A DNA stretch of 64,000 bases from Brevundimonas sp. Leaf363. Lineage in GTDB: Bacteria > Pseudomonadota > Alphaproteobacteria > Caulobacterales > Caulobacteraceae. The DNA is taken from contig NZ_LMPZ01000002.1 of NCBI RefSeq assembly GCF_001424025.1, positions 124,001 to 188,000 on the forward strand, in the 5' to 3' direction. Of the stretch, positions 34,516 through 42,085 are shown piece after piece. The notes beneath the pieces are model-generated. The model saw only the letters and a program-made list of their open reading frames with translations, made no database searches and was not told where the DNA came from. Each line of letters starts with the position of its first letter. Within the stretch, counting starts at the first letter, position 1. The translations under genes were made by a program, and so were the position numbers.

Positions 34516-34532
34516 GCAACATTATTTGTTGC
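34516..34532. promoter_or_regulatory. Candidate operator between ybaB and the nitroreductase gene
   Basis: GCAACA-TTATT-TGTTGC is a perfect 6-bp inverted repeat in an unusually AT-rich stretch, 76 bp ahead of the nitroreductase start and 59 bp ahead of ybaB. A further GTTGC lies downstream (about 34583). It looks like a dimeric repressor site; no regulator gene is adjacent. Confidence 0.35.
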
Positions 34533-34607
34533 GAATGGCCTTTCGCCGCCACCCGATCCGCTTATATGTGATCTGTCACTGTTGCAGATTGCTAAGAAGA
34601 GGGTCCC

Positions 34608-35222
34608 ATGGCTTTCGACACCGTCACCCACCGCGACGAGCCGATTTCGGACGCCGCCCTGGCCCAGCTGTTCACCGAGGCGCGCACGCGCAACGCCTGG
34701 ACAGACCGTCCTGTGGCGCCCGAGCTGCTGCACAAACTGTACGACCTGACCAAGTTCGGGCCGACGGCGGTGAACAACACGCCGGCGCGCTTCGTCTTTC
34801 TCACCTCGCCCGAGGCCAAGGCCCGCCTGGCGCCGCACATGAGCGAGGGCAACCGCGCCAAGACGCTTCAGGCGCCGGTCAATCTGATCATCGGCCAGGA
34901 CCTGGACTTCCCCGAGACCCTGCCGCGCCTGTTCCCCCATGCGCCGGGGGCCAAGGACTGGTTCGCGGACGAGGGCGCGCGGCGTGAGAGCGCCTTCCGC
35001 AACGCCTCGCTGCAGGGCGGCTATCTGACCATCGCGGCGCGGGCCCTGGGCCTCGATGTCGGGCCGATGTCGGGCTTCGACCCGGCGGGCGTGAAGGCCG
35101 AGTTCTTCGCCGGCACGAACATCGAGCCGAACTACATCATCAACCTAGGCTACGGCTCGGACGAGAACCTGTTTCCGCGCTCGCCGCGGCTTGAGTTCGA
35201 CGAGGCGGCGAAGATCCTGTGA
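34608..35222 (+). CDS. Nitroreductase family protein, malonic semialdehyde reductase (RutE)-like
   Basis: A 204-residue FMN-dependent reductase. [22 protein letters not shown] and the later [21 protein letters not shown] are typical of the RutE/HadB branch, which reduces malonic semialdehyde or related compounds with NAD(P)H. No other rut gene is nearby, so the in vivo substrate is open. The gene stands alone in the opposite direction between dnaX and ybaB, with its own AT-rich upstream region and a palindrome that may be an operator; a family A repeat lies directly behind it. Confidence 0.85.
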   Translation: MAFDTVTHRDEPISDAALAQLFTEARTRNAWTDRPVAPELLHKLYDLTKFGPTAVNNTPARFVFLTSPEAKARLAPHMSEGNRAKTLQAPVNLIIGQDLDFPETLPRLFPHAPGAKDWFADEGARRESAFRNASLQGGYLTIAARALGLDVGPMSGFDPAGVKAEFFAGTNIEPNYIINLGYGSDENLFPRSPRLEFDEAAKIL

Positions 35223-35242
35223 GGCCGCCACAGCCGTCGCAG

Positions 35243-35377
35243 CCGTCATCCTCGGACTTGATCCGAGGATCAGGGTGTCCGGTGGGCAACGGAGGCCGGC
35301 TGAAGCGCTGTGGCCGGAGCCATCCGAAGGTCAGCACGACCAACACCTGATCCTCGGATCAAGTCCGAAGATGACGG
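35243..35377. repeat. Palindromic intergenic repeat, family A, copy 2
   Basis: 135 bp bounded by CCGTCATCCTCGGACTTGAT and its near-perfect reverse complement, with an interior alignable to copy 1 in the same direction and to copy 3 in the opposite direction. It fills the convergent gap between the nitroreductase and dnaX. Confidence 0.88.
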
Positions 35378-35400
35378 TGCGGAGAGTGGAAGGCGGCGGA

Positions 35401-37254
35401 TCAGTCCTCGTCGTCGTCCGAGGCTTCGTCCGGTATCACCGGCAGTTCGACCGGCGCGGCGATCTCCTTGATCTCGCCCAGTTCGGCGCCGGGGAAGGCG
35501 TCCATGACGGACTTGACCAGCGGGTCGGCCAGGATGGCGTTGCGCGTCTCCTGGACCCGACGGCGGTCGGCCTCGATGATGGTCTCGCCGCCGCCCTGGC
35601 CGTTGGCGGCGATCAGCCAGGTGCGGCCGGTCCAGTCCTTCAGGCGCGAGGCCAGTTTGCGGGCCAGATCGACCGGCGCGCCGGCGCCGCTTTCGTAGAC
35701 GATGGCGCCGGGCTTGAACGACACCGGCTTCACATAGCGCTGCACGTCCAGCTGCAGCGCGATCTCGCGCCGTTCGCCGATCAGGGCGACGACGGCCTCG
35801 AAGGATTGCGGGTCCGGGCGGATGTCGGCCGGGGGAGCCGGGCGCACGCTGACGGCCTGGGCACCGCCGCCGCCACCGCCGCCGCCGCCGCCGCTGCCTC
35901 GCGGTGCAGACGGGCCGCCGGGCAGAAGGGGCTCGCCGTTCTGAAGCCGTTTCAGCGCCTCTTCGGGTCCGGGCAGGTCGGCGGCGTAGGCCAGGCGGAT
36001 CAGGGCCATCTCGACGGCCTCCGCCGGATTGGGCGCGCGGCGCACCTCATCCAATGCCTTCAGCAGCATCTGCCAGGCGCGCGACAGCACGCCGGCCGGG
36101 ATGGCGGCGCCCAGGGCCGTCAGGGCGCGGGCCTGATCGGCGGGCAGGCGGGTGGCGTCGGGGCCCAGCATCTTGGCGACGCTGGCGGCGTGACAGTGCT
36201 CCAGCAGGTCGCCGATCACCTGGATCGGATCGGCGCCGTAGCCATAGAGGGTGCGGAAGGCCTCCAGCGCCTCGGGCGTGCGGCCGGCCATGACGCTTTC
36301 GAACAGGGCGATGGTCTGGGCGCGGTCGGCCAGACCCAGCATGTCGCGCACGACGGCGGTCTCGACCGGGCGGCCGTCCTCGCCCTGGACCAGGGCCTGG
36401 TCGAGCAGGCTGAGGCCGTCGCGGACGGAGCCTTCGGCCGCGCGGGCGATCAGGGCCAGGGCGTCGGCCTCGACCTTCATCCCCTCGCGATCGGCGATGC
36501 GGCCCAGGTGCTCGGACAGGACGTCGCTCTCGACGCGGCGCAGGTCGAACCGCTGGCAACGCGACAGGATCGTCACCGGCACCTTGCGGATCTCGGTGGT
36601 GGCGAAAATGAACTTCGCGTGCGGCGGCGGCTCTTCCAGCGTCTTCAGAAGCGCGTTGAAGGCCTGGTTCGAGAGCATGTGCACCTCGTCCAGGACATAG
36701 ACCTTATAGCGGGCCTCTACGGGTGCGTAGCGGACGCTTTCCAGGATGTCGCGGATGTCGTTGACGCCGGTGTGGCTGGCGGCGTCCATCTCCATGACGT
36801 CCATGTGCTGGCCCGCCATGATGGCCGCGTCATGCCGGCCGTCGGGGGTCAGAGCCAAGGACGGGCTGTCGATCGTCTCCGTCTCGTTGTTCAGCGCGCG
36901 GGCCAGAAGGCGCGCCGTGGTCGTCTTGCCGACCCCCCGCACGCCGGTCAGCATGAAGGCGTGGGCGATGCGGCCGGTCGAGAAGGCGTTCGACAGGGTG
37001 CGGACCATGGCCTCCTGGCCGATCAGGTCCTCGAAGGTGGTCGGCCGGTATTTGCGGGCCAGCACCGTGTAGGGCGCCGCGCCGTCGGCGGGGACGGGGG
37101 CGGGCGCCGGCTTCGGCGCGGCGACGGGCGCCGGATCGGGCGCAGGCTGCGGGGCGGCCGGGGCGCCGAACATGTCGTCGGTGTCCGGATCACGCTCCAC
37201 CGCTTCGGGGGCGTCCGGTTCGTCGTCTTCCCAGGGCGGGCGGGCGTCGCTCAT
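35401..37254 (-). CDS. dnaX: DNA polymerase III subunits gamma and tau, lacking the zinc-module cysteines
   Basis: A 617-residue clamp-loader ATPase. A disordered Pro/Ala N-terminus (1-60) precedes YTVLARKYRPTTFEDLIGQ, Walker A GVRGVGKT (104-111), the DEVHMLS Walker B and the arginine-finger SRCQRFDLRR. Between Walker A and B, where most DnaX proteins carry four zinc-binding cysteines, this one has none; only two cysteines exist in the entire chain. About residues 450-465 form a run of ten glycines coded by a GGC-type tract, then the tau-specific C-terminal domain ending in an acidic tail. There is no A-rich slippery site. Confidence 0.96.
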   Translation of the reverse strand: MSDARPPWEDDEPDAPEAVERDPDTDDMFGAPAAPQPAPDPAPVAAPKPAPAPVPADGAAPYTVLARKYRPTTFEDLIGQEAMVRTLSNAFSTGRIAHAFMLTGVRGVGKTTTARLLARALNNETETIDSPSLALTPDGRHDAAIMAGQHMDVMEMDAASHTGVNDIRDILESVRYAPVEARYKVYVLDEVHMLSNQAFNALLKTLEEPPPHAKFIFATTEIRKVPVTILSRCQRFDLRRVESDVLSEHLGRIADREGMKVEADALALIARAAEGSVRDGLSLLDQALVQGEDGRPVETAVVRDMLGLADRAQTIALFESVMAGRTPEALEAFRTLYGYGADPIQVIGDLLEHCHAASVAKMLGPDATRLPADQARALTALGAAIPAGVLSRAWQMLLKALDEVRRAPNPAEAVEMALIRLAYAADLPGPEEALKRLQNGEPLLPGGPSAPRGSGGGGGGGGGGAQAVSVRPAPPADIRPDPQSFEAVVALIGERREIALQLDVQRYVKPVSFKPGAIVYESGAGAPVDLARKLASRLKDWTGRTWLIAANGQGGGETIIEADRRRVQETRNAILADPLVKSVMDAFPGAELGEIKEIAAPVELPVIPDEASDDDED

Positions 37255-37324
37255 GCCCTGTTCTTAGCGGGGCGCGCCGGTCCGCGCATCCCATCGCTCG
37301 CACGCGACTTGGGACAAAAACAAA

Positions 37325-37352
37325 GGGGCCGGAGCGTTTCCGCTCCGGCCCC
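37325..37352 (-). terminator. Rho-independent terminator after Flp pilin gene 1
   Basis: GGGGCCGGAGCG-TTTC-CGCTCCGGCCCC is a perfect 12-bp stem with a 4-nt loop. On the minus strand it is followed by a T-rich run (reverse complement of ACAAAAACAAA). It lies 30 bp past the pilin stop. Confidence 0.88.
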
Positions 37353-37381
37353 CCGGTTTCAAGACGTTGTCGCTGGGCCGA

Positions 37382-37561
37382 TTAGGCGCCGGCGGTGCCG
37401 CCCATGCCGGTCACGACGGCGTTGAACTTGGTCTTGATGGTCGTGCCGAGCGCGGTCACGGCCGAAATGATGACGACGGCGATCAGGGCGGCGATCAGGC
37501 CGTACTCGATGGCGGTGGCGCCGGATTCGTTCTTCAGGAAGCGCGTGGCGAACTTGGTCAT
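37382..37561 (-). CDS. pilA: Flp-family type IVb pilin (tandem copy 1)
   Basis: A 59-residue prepilin. The leader MTKFATRFLKNESG is cut before ATAIEYGLIAALIAVVIISA, the processing site and hydrophobic assembly helix of Flp/PilA pilins. ATG 37561 has a good AAGAGGAA site upstream; the ORF's upstream extension is not used. The mature sequence is identical to that of the neighbouring copy at 37795-37974; only the leader differs. It has its own terminator, and a possible CtrA-like box lies about 120 bp upstream. It would form the Tad/Flp adhesion pilus. Confidence 0.96.
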   Translation of the reverse strand: MTKFATRFLKNESGATAIEYGLIAALIAVVIISAVTALGTTIKTKFNAVVTGMGGTAGA

Positions 37562-37680
37562 TTGAATGTTCCTCTTGGGTTTGAGCAGGCGGTTGGACTT
37601 GGGAGGAGCCGGTCGCCCGCTTGACCCCCGTTTGACCCGTTCATCATGGACAGGACGGGTTAAGGCTGGGTCGTCAGGCG

Positions 37681-37698
37681 TGGTTACTGCGCGATTCA
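37681..37698 (-). promoter_or_regulatory. CtrA-like site upstream of pilin gene 1
   Basis: On the minus strand TGAA-N7-GTAACCA, a two-mismatch match to TTAA-N7-TTAA. A similar sequence lies upstream of pilin gene 2. pilA is CtrA-activated in Caulobacter; binding here is inferred only. Confidence 0.3.
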
Positions 37699-37734
37699 CC
37701 GCGATTTCTTCGAACCAGGGCTCGCGGACAGCAA

Positions 37735-37764
37735 AAGGGCCGGGGCGTTTCCACCCCGGCCCTT
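37735..37764 (-). terminator. Rho-independent terminator after Flp pilin gene 2
   Basis: AAGGGCCGGGG and CCCCGGCCCTT pair perfectly around CGTTTCCA, with TTTTGC following on the minus strand. It resembles the terminator of pilin gene 1, as expected if the whole unit was duplicated. Confidence 0.85.
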
Positions 37765-37794
37765 GCCGGTTTCAAGAGTGCTTCGTCGGGCCGA

Positions 37795-37974
37795 TCAGGC
37801 GCCGGCGGTGCCGCCCATGCCGGTGACGACGGCGTTGAACTTGGTCTTAATGGTCGTGCCGAGCGCGGTCACGGCCGAGATGATCACCACGGCGATCAGG
37901 GCGGCGATCAGACCATATTCAATGGCCGTGGCGCCCGACTCATCCTTGACGAAACGCGAAACGAACTTGGTCAT
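37795..37974 (-). CDS. pilA: Flp-family type IVb pilin (tandem copy 2)
   Basis: A 59-residue prepilin with leader MTKFVSRFVKDESG and a mature part beginning ATAIEYGLIAALIAVVIIS, identical residue for residue to copy 1. DNA differs at scattered synonymous sites. ATG 37974 is the conserved start; the upstream ORF extension is not used. The unit is separate: a terminator lies downstream and a conserved upstream segment (CGCCCGCTTGACCCCC) is shared with copy 1. It diverges from the CpaC-domain gene at 38237. Confidence 0.96.
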   Translation of the reverse strand: MTKFVSRFVKDESGATAIEYGLIAALIAVVIISAVTALGTTIKTKFNAVVTGMGGTAGA

Positions 37975-38118
37975 CTTGAGTATCCTTTGTCCTAAGCAGG
38001 CTTTTCGATTGAACCACTCAGGGTCTTCGGTTCGCCCGCTTGACCCCCACACATCGAGGATGACCATCGCCGACAGCGATTAAAGGGCGGTGAATCGAAA
38101 CGAGCCAAGAACAGAAAG

Positions 38119-38137
38119 ATGGTTACTTCGCGTTTAC
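38119..38137 (-). promoter_or_regulatory. CtrA-like site between pilin gene 2 and the CpaC-domain gene
   Basis: On the minus strand GTAA-ACGCGAA-GTAACCAT: spacing of a full CtrA box (TTAA-N7-TTAA), with the extended half-site TTAACCAT matched in 7 of 8 bases. It lies in the 262-bp divergent region, so it could serve both sides. Confidence 0.4.
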
Positions 38138-38236
38138 TGTGAATGAGACGTCGTTTGCCGGCTTCAGCCTTTCTTGAGGTTTGCGCGCGACCTTGCGGGC
38201 CTCGCGTTCGCGCGCGCCCTCGTTTCAAGGTCGACG

Positions 38237-38647
38237 ATGTCCATGACCCGCCTGATCGCCGCCGCCCTCGCCGTTGCGGCCATCGCCACGCCCGCCTTCG
38301 CCCAGTCCGGCACGCTGTCGGTCGAGATCGACCACACCCAGCGCGTGCAGTTGCGCGGCGCGGCGGCCTCGGTGATCGTCGGCAATCCTCAGATCGCCGA
38401 CGTCCAGGTGGTGGACGCCAACACCCTGTACATCGTCGGCAAGGGTTACGGCGTCACCGACATCGCGGTGGTCGACTCGATCGGCCGCACCCTGTTCCAG
38501 AACCAGGTCGTGGTCACCGGCGGCGCCACGGGCGCGGTGCGGGTTTGGCGCGGCGGGCAGATGACAGAGATGGCCTGCGCCGCTTCGTGCGCGCCCAGCG
38601 TTCGTTCCGCCGGGGGCGACGCCGCTCCCGCCACGCCGACCCCCTGA
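38237..38647 (+). CDS. Stand-alone pilus-assembly (CpaC/RcpA N-terminal) domain protein
   Basis: A 136-residue exported protein: signal peptide (about 1-22, ending AFAQ), then one copy of the domain found at the N-terminus of Tad secretins (GTLSVEIDHTQRVQLRGAAA, VIVGNPQIADVQVVDANTLY, then GVTDIAVVDSIG). The secretin domain itself is absent; the C-terminus is a short Cys- and Ala-rich tail with two cysteines (CAASC). It probably acts in the periplasm as an accessory of the Tad pilus channel. ATG 38237 (or 38243) fits the signal peptide. TadE-like genes follow directly. Confidence 0.82.
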   Translation: MSMTRLIAAALAVAAIATPAFAQSGTLSVEIDHTQRVQLRGAAASVIVGNPQIADVQVVDANTLYIVGKGYGVTDIAVVDSIGRTLFQNQVVVTGGATGAVRVWRGGQMTEMACAASCAPSVRSAGGDAAPATPTP

Positions 38648-38655
38648 TCCGGCCC

Positions 38656-39186
38656 ATGCAGTCGCGCCGCTTCTTTCGTGTGATCAAACGTCGTCGCGGC
38701 GCCGAGGAAGGCTCGGCGGCGGTCGAGTTCGCGATCGTCGCCCTGCCGTTCTGCTTCATGATGTTCGCCGTGCTCGAGCTGGGCCTGGTGTTCGTGATCG
38801 ACTCGGTGCTCGAGAACGCGGTGATCTCGACCGGGCGCCTGATCCGTACGGGCCAGGCGGAACAGCAGGGGCTGACCGCCTCGACGTTCAAGACCAAGCT
38901 GTGCGCCAACATGAGCATCTTCTCGGGCGACTGCTCCAGCCGCGCCTATGTCGACGTTCGCACCATCACCCAGTTCAACACCACCCTGCCGGACCCGATG
39001 GCGACCGGGACGTTCAACAACGCGTCGCTGACCTACAACCAAGGCGGCACGGGCACGATCACCGTGGTGCGGGTCTGGTACAAGCAGCCGCTGCTGACCC
39101 CCTTCCTGTCGCAGGGCCTGTCGCGGCTGAACGACGGGTCGGCCATGCTGATGGCCGTGACCGCCTTCAAGAACGAGCCGTGGTGA
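38656..39186 (+). CDS. TadE-like pilus assembly / pseudopilin protein
   Basis: A 176-residue protein with a basic N-terminus (MQSRRFFRVIKRRRG), then EEGSAAVEFAIVALPFCFMMF, the G/S-x-x-x-VEFA motif plus transmembrane helix of TadE/TadF minor pilins. The rest is periplasmic with two cysteines (KTKLCANM ... SGDCSSR) that could form a disulfide. It starts 8 bp after the CpaC-domain gene, and its stop overlaps the next start (TGATG). The Tad ATPase, platform and secretin genes are not in this window. Confidence 0.85.
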   Translation: MQSRRFFRVIKRRRGAEEGSAAVEFAIVALPFCFMMFAVLELGLVFVIDSVLENAVISTGRLIRTGQAEQQGLTASTFKTKLCANMSIFSGDCSSRAYVDVRTITQFNTTLPDPMATGTFNNASLTYNQGGTGTITVVRVWYKQPLLTPFLSQGLSRLNDGSAMLMAVTAFKNEPW

Positions 39187-39713
39187 TGGGCCTGCTGACA
39201 CGGCTCGGCCGCGACCGGCGCGGCGTTTCGGCGGTGGAGTTCGCCCTGCTGGCGCCCGTCATGATCGCCTTCTATTTCGGCATGGCCGAGTTCTGTCAGG
39301 GCTATATGGCCCAGAAGCGGATGGGCCACGTGGCCGCGACGGTGGCCGACCTGGTGGCGCAAAGCTCGACCCTCAGCGGGTCCAACGTCGACGACTTCTT
39401 CACGGTCGGGGCGCTGGTGATGAAGCCCTTCTCCGCCAATCCGCTGAAGCAGCGGGTCAGCAATATCACGGTCAACAGCTCGGGCGTGGCCAAGGTCATC
39501 TGGTCGCGCGGAACGGGCCTGACCGCGCGTCCCGTCGGGTCGAACGTGACCCTGCCGACGGGCCTGCTGGCCAATGGCGAGAGCGTCGTCATGGCCGAGG
39601 CGACCTACGACTACGATTCGCCGGTAGACTATCTGATGCCGTCGATCACCAAGTTCTCGCACAGCTATTACCTGAGGCCGCGGAACGTGGAGACGGTGGC
39701 CTACACCAACTAG
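39186..39713 (+). CDS. TadE-like pilus assembly / pseudopilin protein
   Basis: A 175-residue second TadE-type protein: MGLLTRLGRDRRGVSAVEFALLAPVM has the same basic leader, VEFALLAPV motif and helix, followed by about 140 periplasmic residues without cysteine and with a Tyr-rich end. ATG 39186 overlaps the preceding stop by one base; GTG 39183 is an alternative. TadE and TadF together influence pilin processing and assembly. It ends 10 bp before the convergent pabB. Confidence 0.85.
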   Translation: MGLLTRLGRDRRGVSAVEFALLAPVMIAFYFGMAEFCQGYMAQKRMGHVAATVADLVAQSSTLSGSNVDDFFTVGALVMKPFSANPLKQRVSNITVNSSGVAKVIWSRGTGLTARPVGSNVTLPTGLLANGESVVMAEATYDYDSPVDYLMPSITKFSHSYYLRPRNVETVAYTN

Positions 39714-39723
39714 CGGCCAGGGC

Positions 39724-41055
39724 TCAGGCGCCCGAGAGCGCCTCCCGCAGCGCCCGGATCTTGGCGTCTACCTCCAGCCGCTCGGCTTCGGGATCGCTGT
39801 CGGCGGTGATGCCCGCGCCGGCGAGCGCGCGAAAGCGCCAAAGTCCTTGGGACATCCGGAAGCTGGCTGTGCGGATCAGGACCGAGGCGGTCAGGCGGCG
39901 GTCGTCGTCGATGTGGAACAGGGCTCCGCACCAGGCGCCGCGCGGCGGTTCGTGCGCGGCGATCACCTTCATGGCCTGACGCTTGGGGGCGCCGGTGATC
40001 GAGCCGGGCGGGAAGGCGGCGGCCAACAGATCGGCGGCGTCGACGCCCGGCGCGGCGCGCCCGGAGACCGTCGAGACCAGATGGTGGACGGTCGGCAAGG
40101 TCTCGATCTCGAACAGTCGATCGACCCGCACGGAACCGGGCTGGGCGACGCGCGCCAGGTCGTTGCGCATCAGATCGACGATCATCAGGTTTTCGGCCCG
40201 ATCCTTGGCGCTGAGCCGCAGGGTCTCGGCCTCACGCGCATCGCTGATCGGATCGGCGCCGCGCGGACGGGTGCCCTTGATCGGCCGCGTCTCGATGCGG
40301 CCGGTCGCGGCGTCATATGTCAGGAACAGCTCAGGCGAGTTTGACACTAGCGACCGGTCGCCCAGTCGCCAGCAGGCGCCGAACGCCGACGCCCGCCCGG
40401 CCTGCAGGCGCAGCATCACGTCGAATGGGTCGCCCCCGGGGTTCAGCGCGCCCGACCACGCGCGGGCGATATTGGCCTGGAACAGTTCGCCTGAGCCGAT
40501 GCGGGCCACCACGTCGCGGACGGCGGCGCGATAGGACGCGTCCGAGCTCTCGGCGACGAAGGCGCGGGCGGGCGGGGCCGGCGTGGTCGCGGCTGCGGCC
40601 GCGGCCGCTTCGGCGAAGGCGACCGCGCGCTCCAGGGCGGCGTGGGCCGAGGCCGCATCGACGCCGCGCCCGACGGCGGTCAGCCGCTGCTCGGCGTGGT
40701 CGAAGCGCAGGCGGGCCGGATAGCGGGCCAAGGTCAGGTCGGGCCAGCCGTCACCGGCCGGCGGGCGTGGTCCGGTGGCCGCCCGCGCCCCGCCGTCGTA
40801 GGCAGCCAGGCCGACGACGCCTTGGCGCCAGCCCGGCCGGGCCAGCGATGCGAAACCCTCGCCGCCTTCCCAGACCGCATCCGGTTCCGCCGCGACATGG
40901 GAGCGCCCTGCCGCGCCGTCGGACAGCAGGGCGACGGCGCCTGGCGCATCGCGCAGCCCCGCCGCGACCGCCAGCGGGTCGCGCCACGGCAGGACCGCCT
41001 CGGCCTTGGCGGCGAAGGGGGCGGGATCGGGATCGATCGGCAGGGCCGGCGTCAT
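39724..41055 (-). CDS. pabB: Aminodeoxychorismate synthase component I
   Basis: A 443-residue chorismate-utilising enzyme. PIKGTRPRG (the PabB form PIKGT, whose Lys forms a covalent intermediate with chorismate) separates it from anthranilate synthase TrpE. Further motifs are GSGELFQANIARAW, LMIVDLMRNDLARVAQPGSV, and the C-terminal ITGAPKRQAMKVI and GAGITADSDPEAE for chorismate and Mg binding. It makes 4-amino-4-deoxychorismate for folate. The pabA and pabC partners are not adjacent. It diverges from the methyltransferase gene at 41108. Confidence 0.93.
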   Translation of the reverse strand: MTPALPIDPDPAPFAAKAEAVLPWRDPLAVAAGLRDAPGAVALLSDGAAGRSHVAAEPDAVWEGGEGFASLARPGWRQGVVGLAAYDGGARAATGPRPPAGDGWPDLTLARYPARLRFDHAEQRLTAVGRGVDAASAHAALERAVAFAEAAAAAAATTPAPPARAFVAESSDASYRAAVRDVVARIGSGELFQANIARAWSGALNPGGDPFDVMLRLQAGRASAFGACWRLGDRSLVSNSPELFLTYDAATGRIETRPIKGTRPRGADPISDAREAETLRLSAKDRAENLMIVDLMRNDLARVAQPGSVRVDRLFEIETLPTVHHLVSTVSGRAAPGVDAADLLAAAFPPGSITGAPKRQAMKVIAAHEPPRGAWCGALFHIDDDRRLTASVLIRTASFRMSQGLWRFRALAGAGITADSDPEAERLEVDAKIRALREALSGA

Positions 41056-41107
41056 GCGCGTCTCTTAACCCACTGACGGCGTCCGCGCGAACGGCTAGAC
41101 CTCGGCC

Positions 41108-41848
41108 GTGCGCACCAGTTTTCACCGCATCGCCTATGAGGCGCTCGACGTCTGCAACGCGCTGGAGATGGCGGCGGTGGACCGCGCCGTGACGCTGAGC
41201 GGCCTGCGGCCCGGTGCGCGGGCGCTGGACATCGGAACCGGCAACGGCGCCGTCGCCGGGCGGCTGGCCCAGCGCTTCGGCATGGCGGTGACGGCGGTCG
41301 AGCGCGATCCGGCCATGGCCGATCTGGCGCGTGAGCGGACCGCCGGGCTGGACGTGCGGGTCGCCGAGATGACTTCGACGGCCGCGATGGACGCCGAGGG
41401 GCCGTTCGACCTGATGGTCGTGATCGGCGCCACCGATCCGGCCGGACCGGGCTCGCGCGAGCCGGAGGCGGCGATGGAGCGGCTGCGCGAACATCTGACT
41501 CCGGGCGGCTTCATCCTGTGGGGCGACCTGGTCTGGACCGACACGCCGCCCGAGCCGCTGCGTCTGATCGTCGAGGGATCCAACACCTATCATACCGACG
41601 CGGGATACCGCCGAGCGGCCGAGGGCGCCGGGCTGGAGGTCGTGTCGGCTGAGATGTCGTCCGACGCGACCTGGGACCGCTATGTCGCGACCATGGACGG
41701 CGCGGCGCAGGCCTGGCTGTCGGCGCACCCGGATGCGCCCGAGGCCGGGGCGGTGCGAACCTCGGCGGACCGGGTGAAGGCGATGTTCGACTTCGGCCGC
41801 GAGTTCATCGGGTTCGGGCTGTACCTGTTGCGGCGGCCGCAGGAGTAG
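41108..41848 (+). CDS. Class I SAM-dependent methyltransferase
   Basis: A 246-residue Rossmann methyltransferase from GTG 41108. Motif I ALDIGTGNGAVAGRLAQRFG (about 38-57) binds SAM; motif II TAVERDPAM and the acidic loop EGPFDLMVVIGATDPAG follow. The LRPGARALDIG form is shared by small-molecule methyltransferases; I cannot assign a substrate. It stands alone, divergent from pabB, with a family A repeat behind it. Confidence 0.85.
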   Translation: MRTSFHRIAYEALDVCNALEMAAVDRAVTLSGLRPGARALDIGTGNGAVAGRLAQRFGMAVTAVERDPAMADLARERTAGLDVRVAEMTSTAAMDAEGPFDLMVVIGATDPAGPGSREPEAAMERLREHLTPGGFILWGDLVWTDTPPEPLRLIVEGSNTYHTDAGYRRAAEGAGLEVVSAEMSSDATWDRYVATMDGAAQAWLSAHPDAPEAGAVRTSADRVKAMFDFGREFIGFGLYLLRRPQE

Positions 41849-41870
41849 TGGCGGACGCCTCGTCCCACTC

Positions 41871-42005
41871 CCGTCATCCTCGGACTTGATCCGAGGATCA
41901 GGCGTTGGTCGTGCGGACCTTCGAATGGCTTGAAGCGCGGCGTCTGAGCCTGCCCCGATTGCCCACCGGACAACCCGATCCTCGGATCAAGTCCGAGGAT
42001 GACGG
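41871..42005. repeat. Palindromic intergenic repeat, family A, copy 3 (inverted)
   Basis: 135 bp with perfect terminal inverted repeats (CCGTCATCCTCGGACTTGAT / ATCAAGTCCGAGGATGACGG). Its interior matches the reverse complement of copy 2 (for example GTTGGTCGTG ... ACCTTCG, and TTGCCCACCGGACA). It lies in the convergent gap between the methyltransferase and amn. Confidence 0.9.
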
Positions 42006-42085
42006 GAGTAAAGGGGACAGGGCTGACCCCGCTCCCTGTCGCTCAGGCAGCGAGCCGCCGCGCGGCGAGCGGTAGCGACCCCTGC

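Noticed and set aside
35863..35897. Programmed frameshift site in dnaX like that of E. coli or Thermus
   Set aside because: There is no A-run or A-AAA-AAG heptamer; the tract is in-frame GGC repeats, so a -1/+1 shift is not supported.
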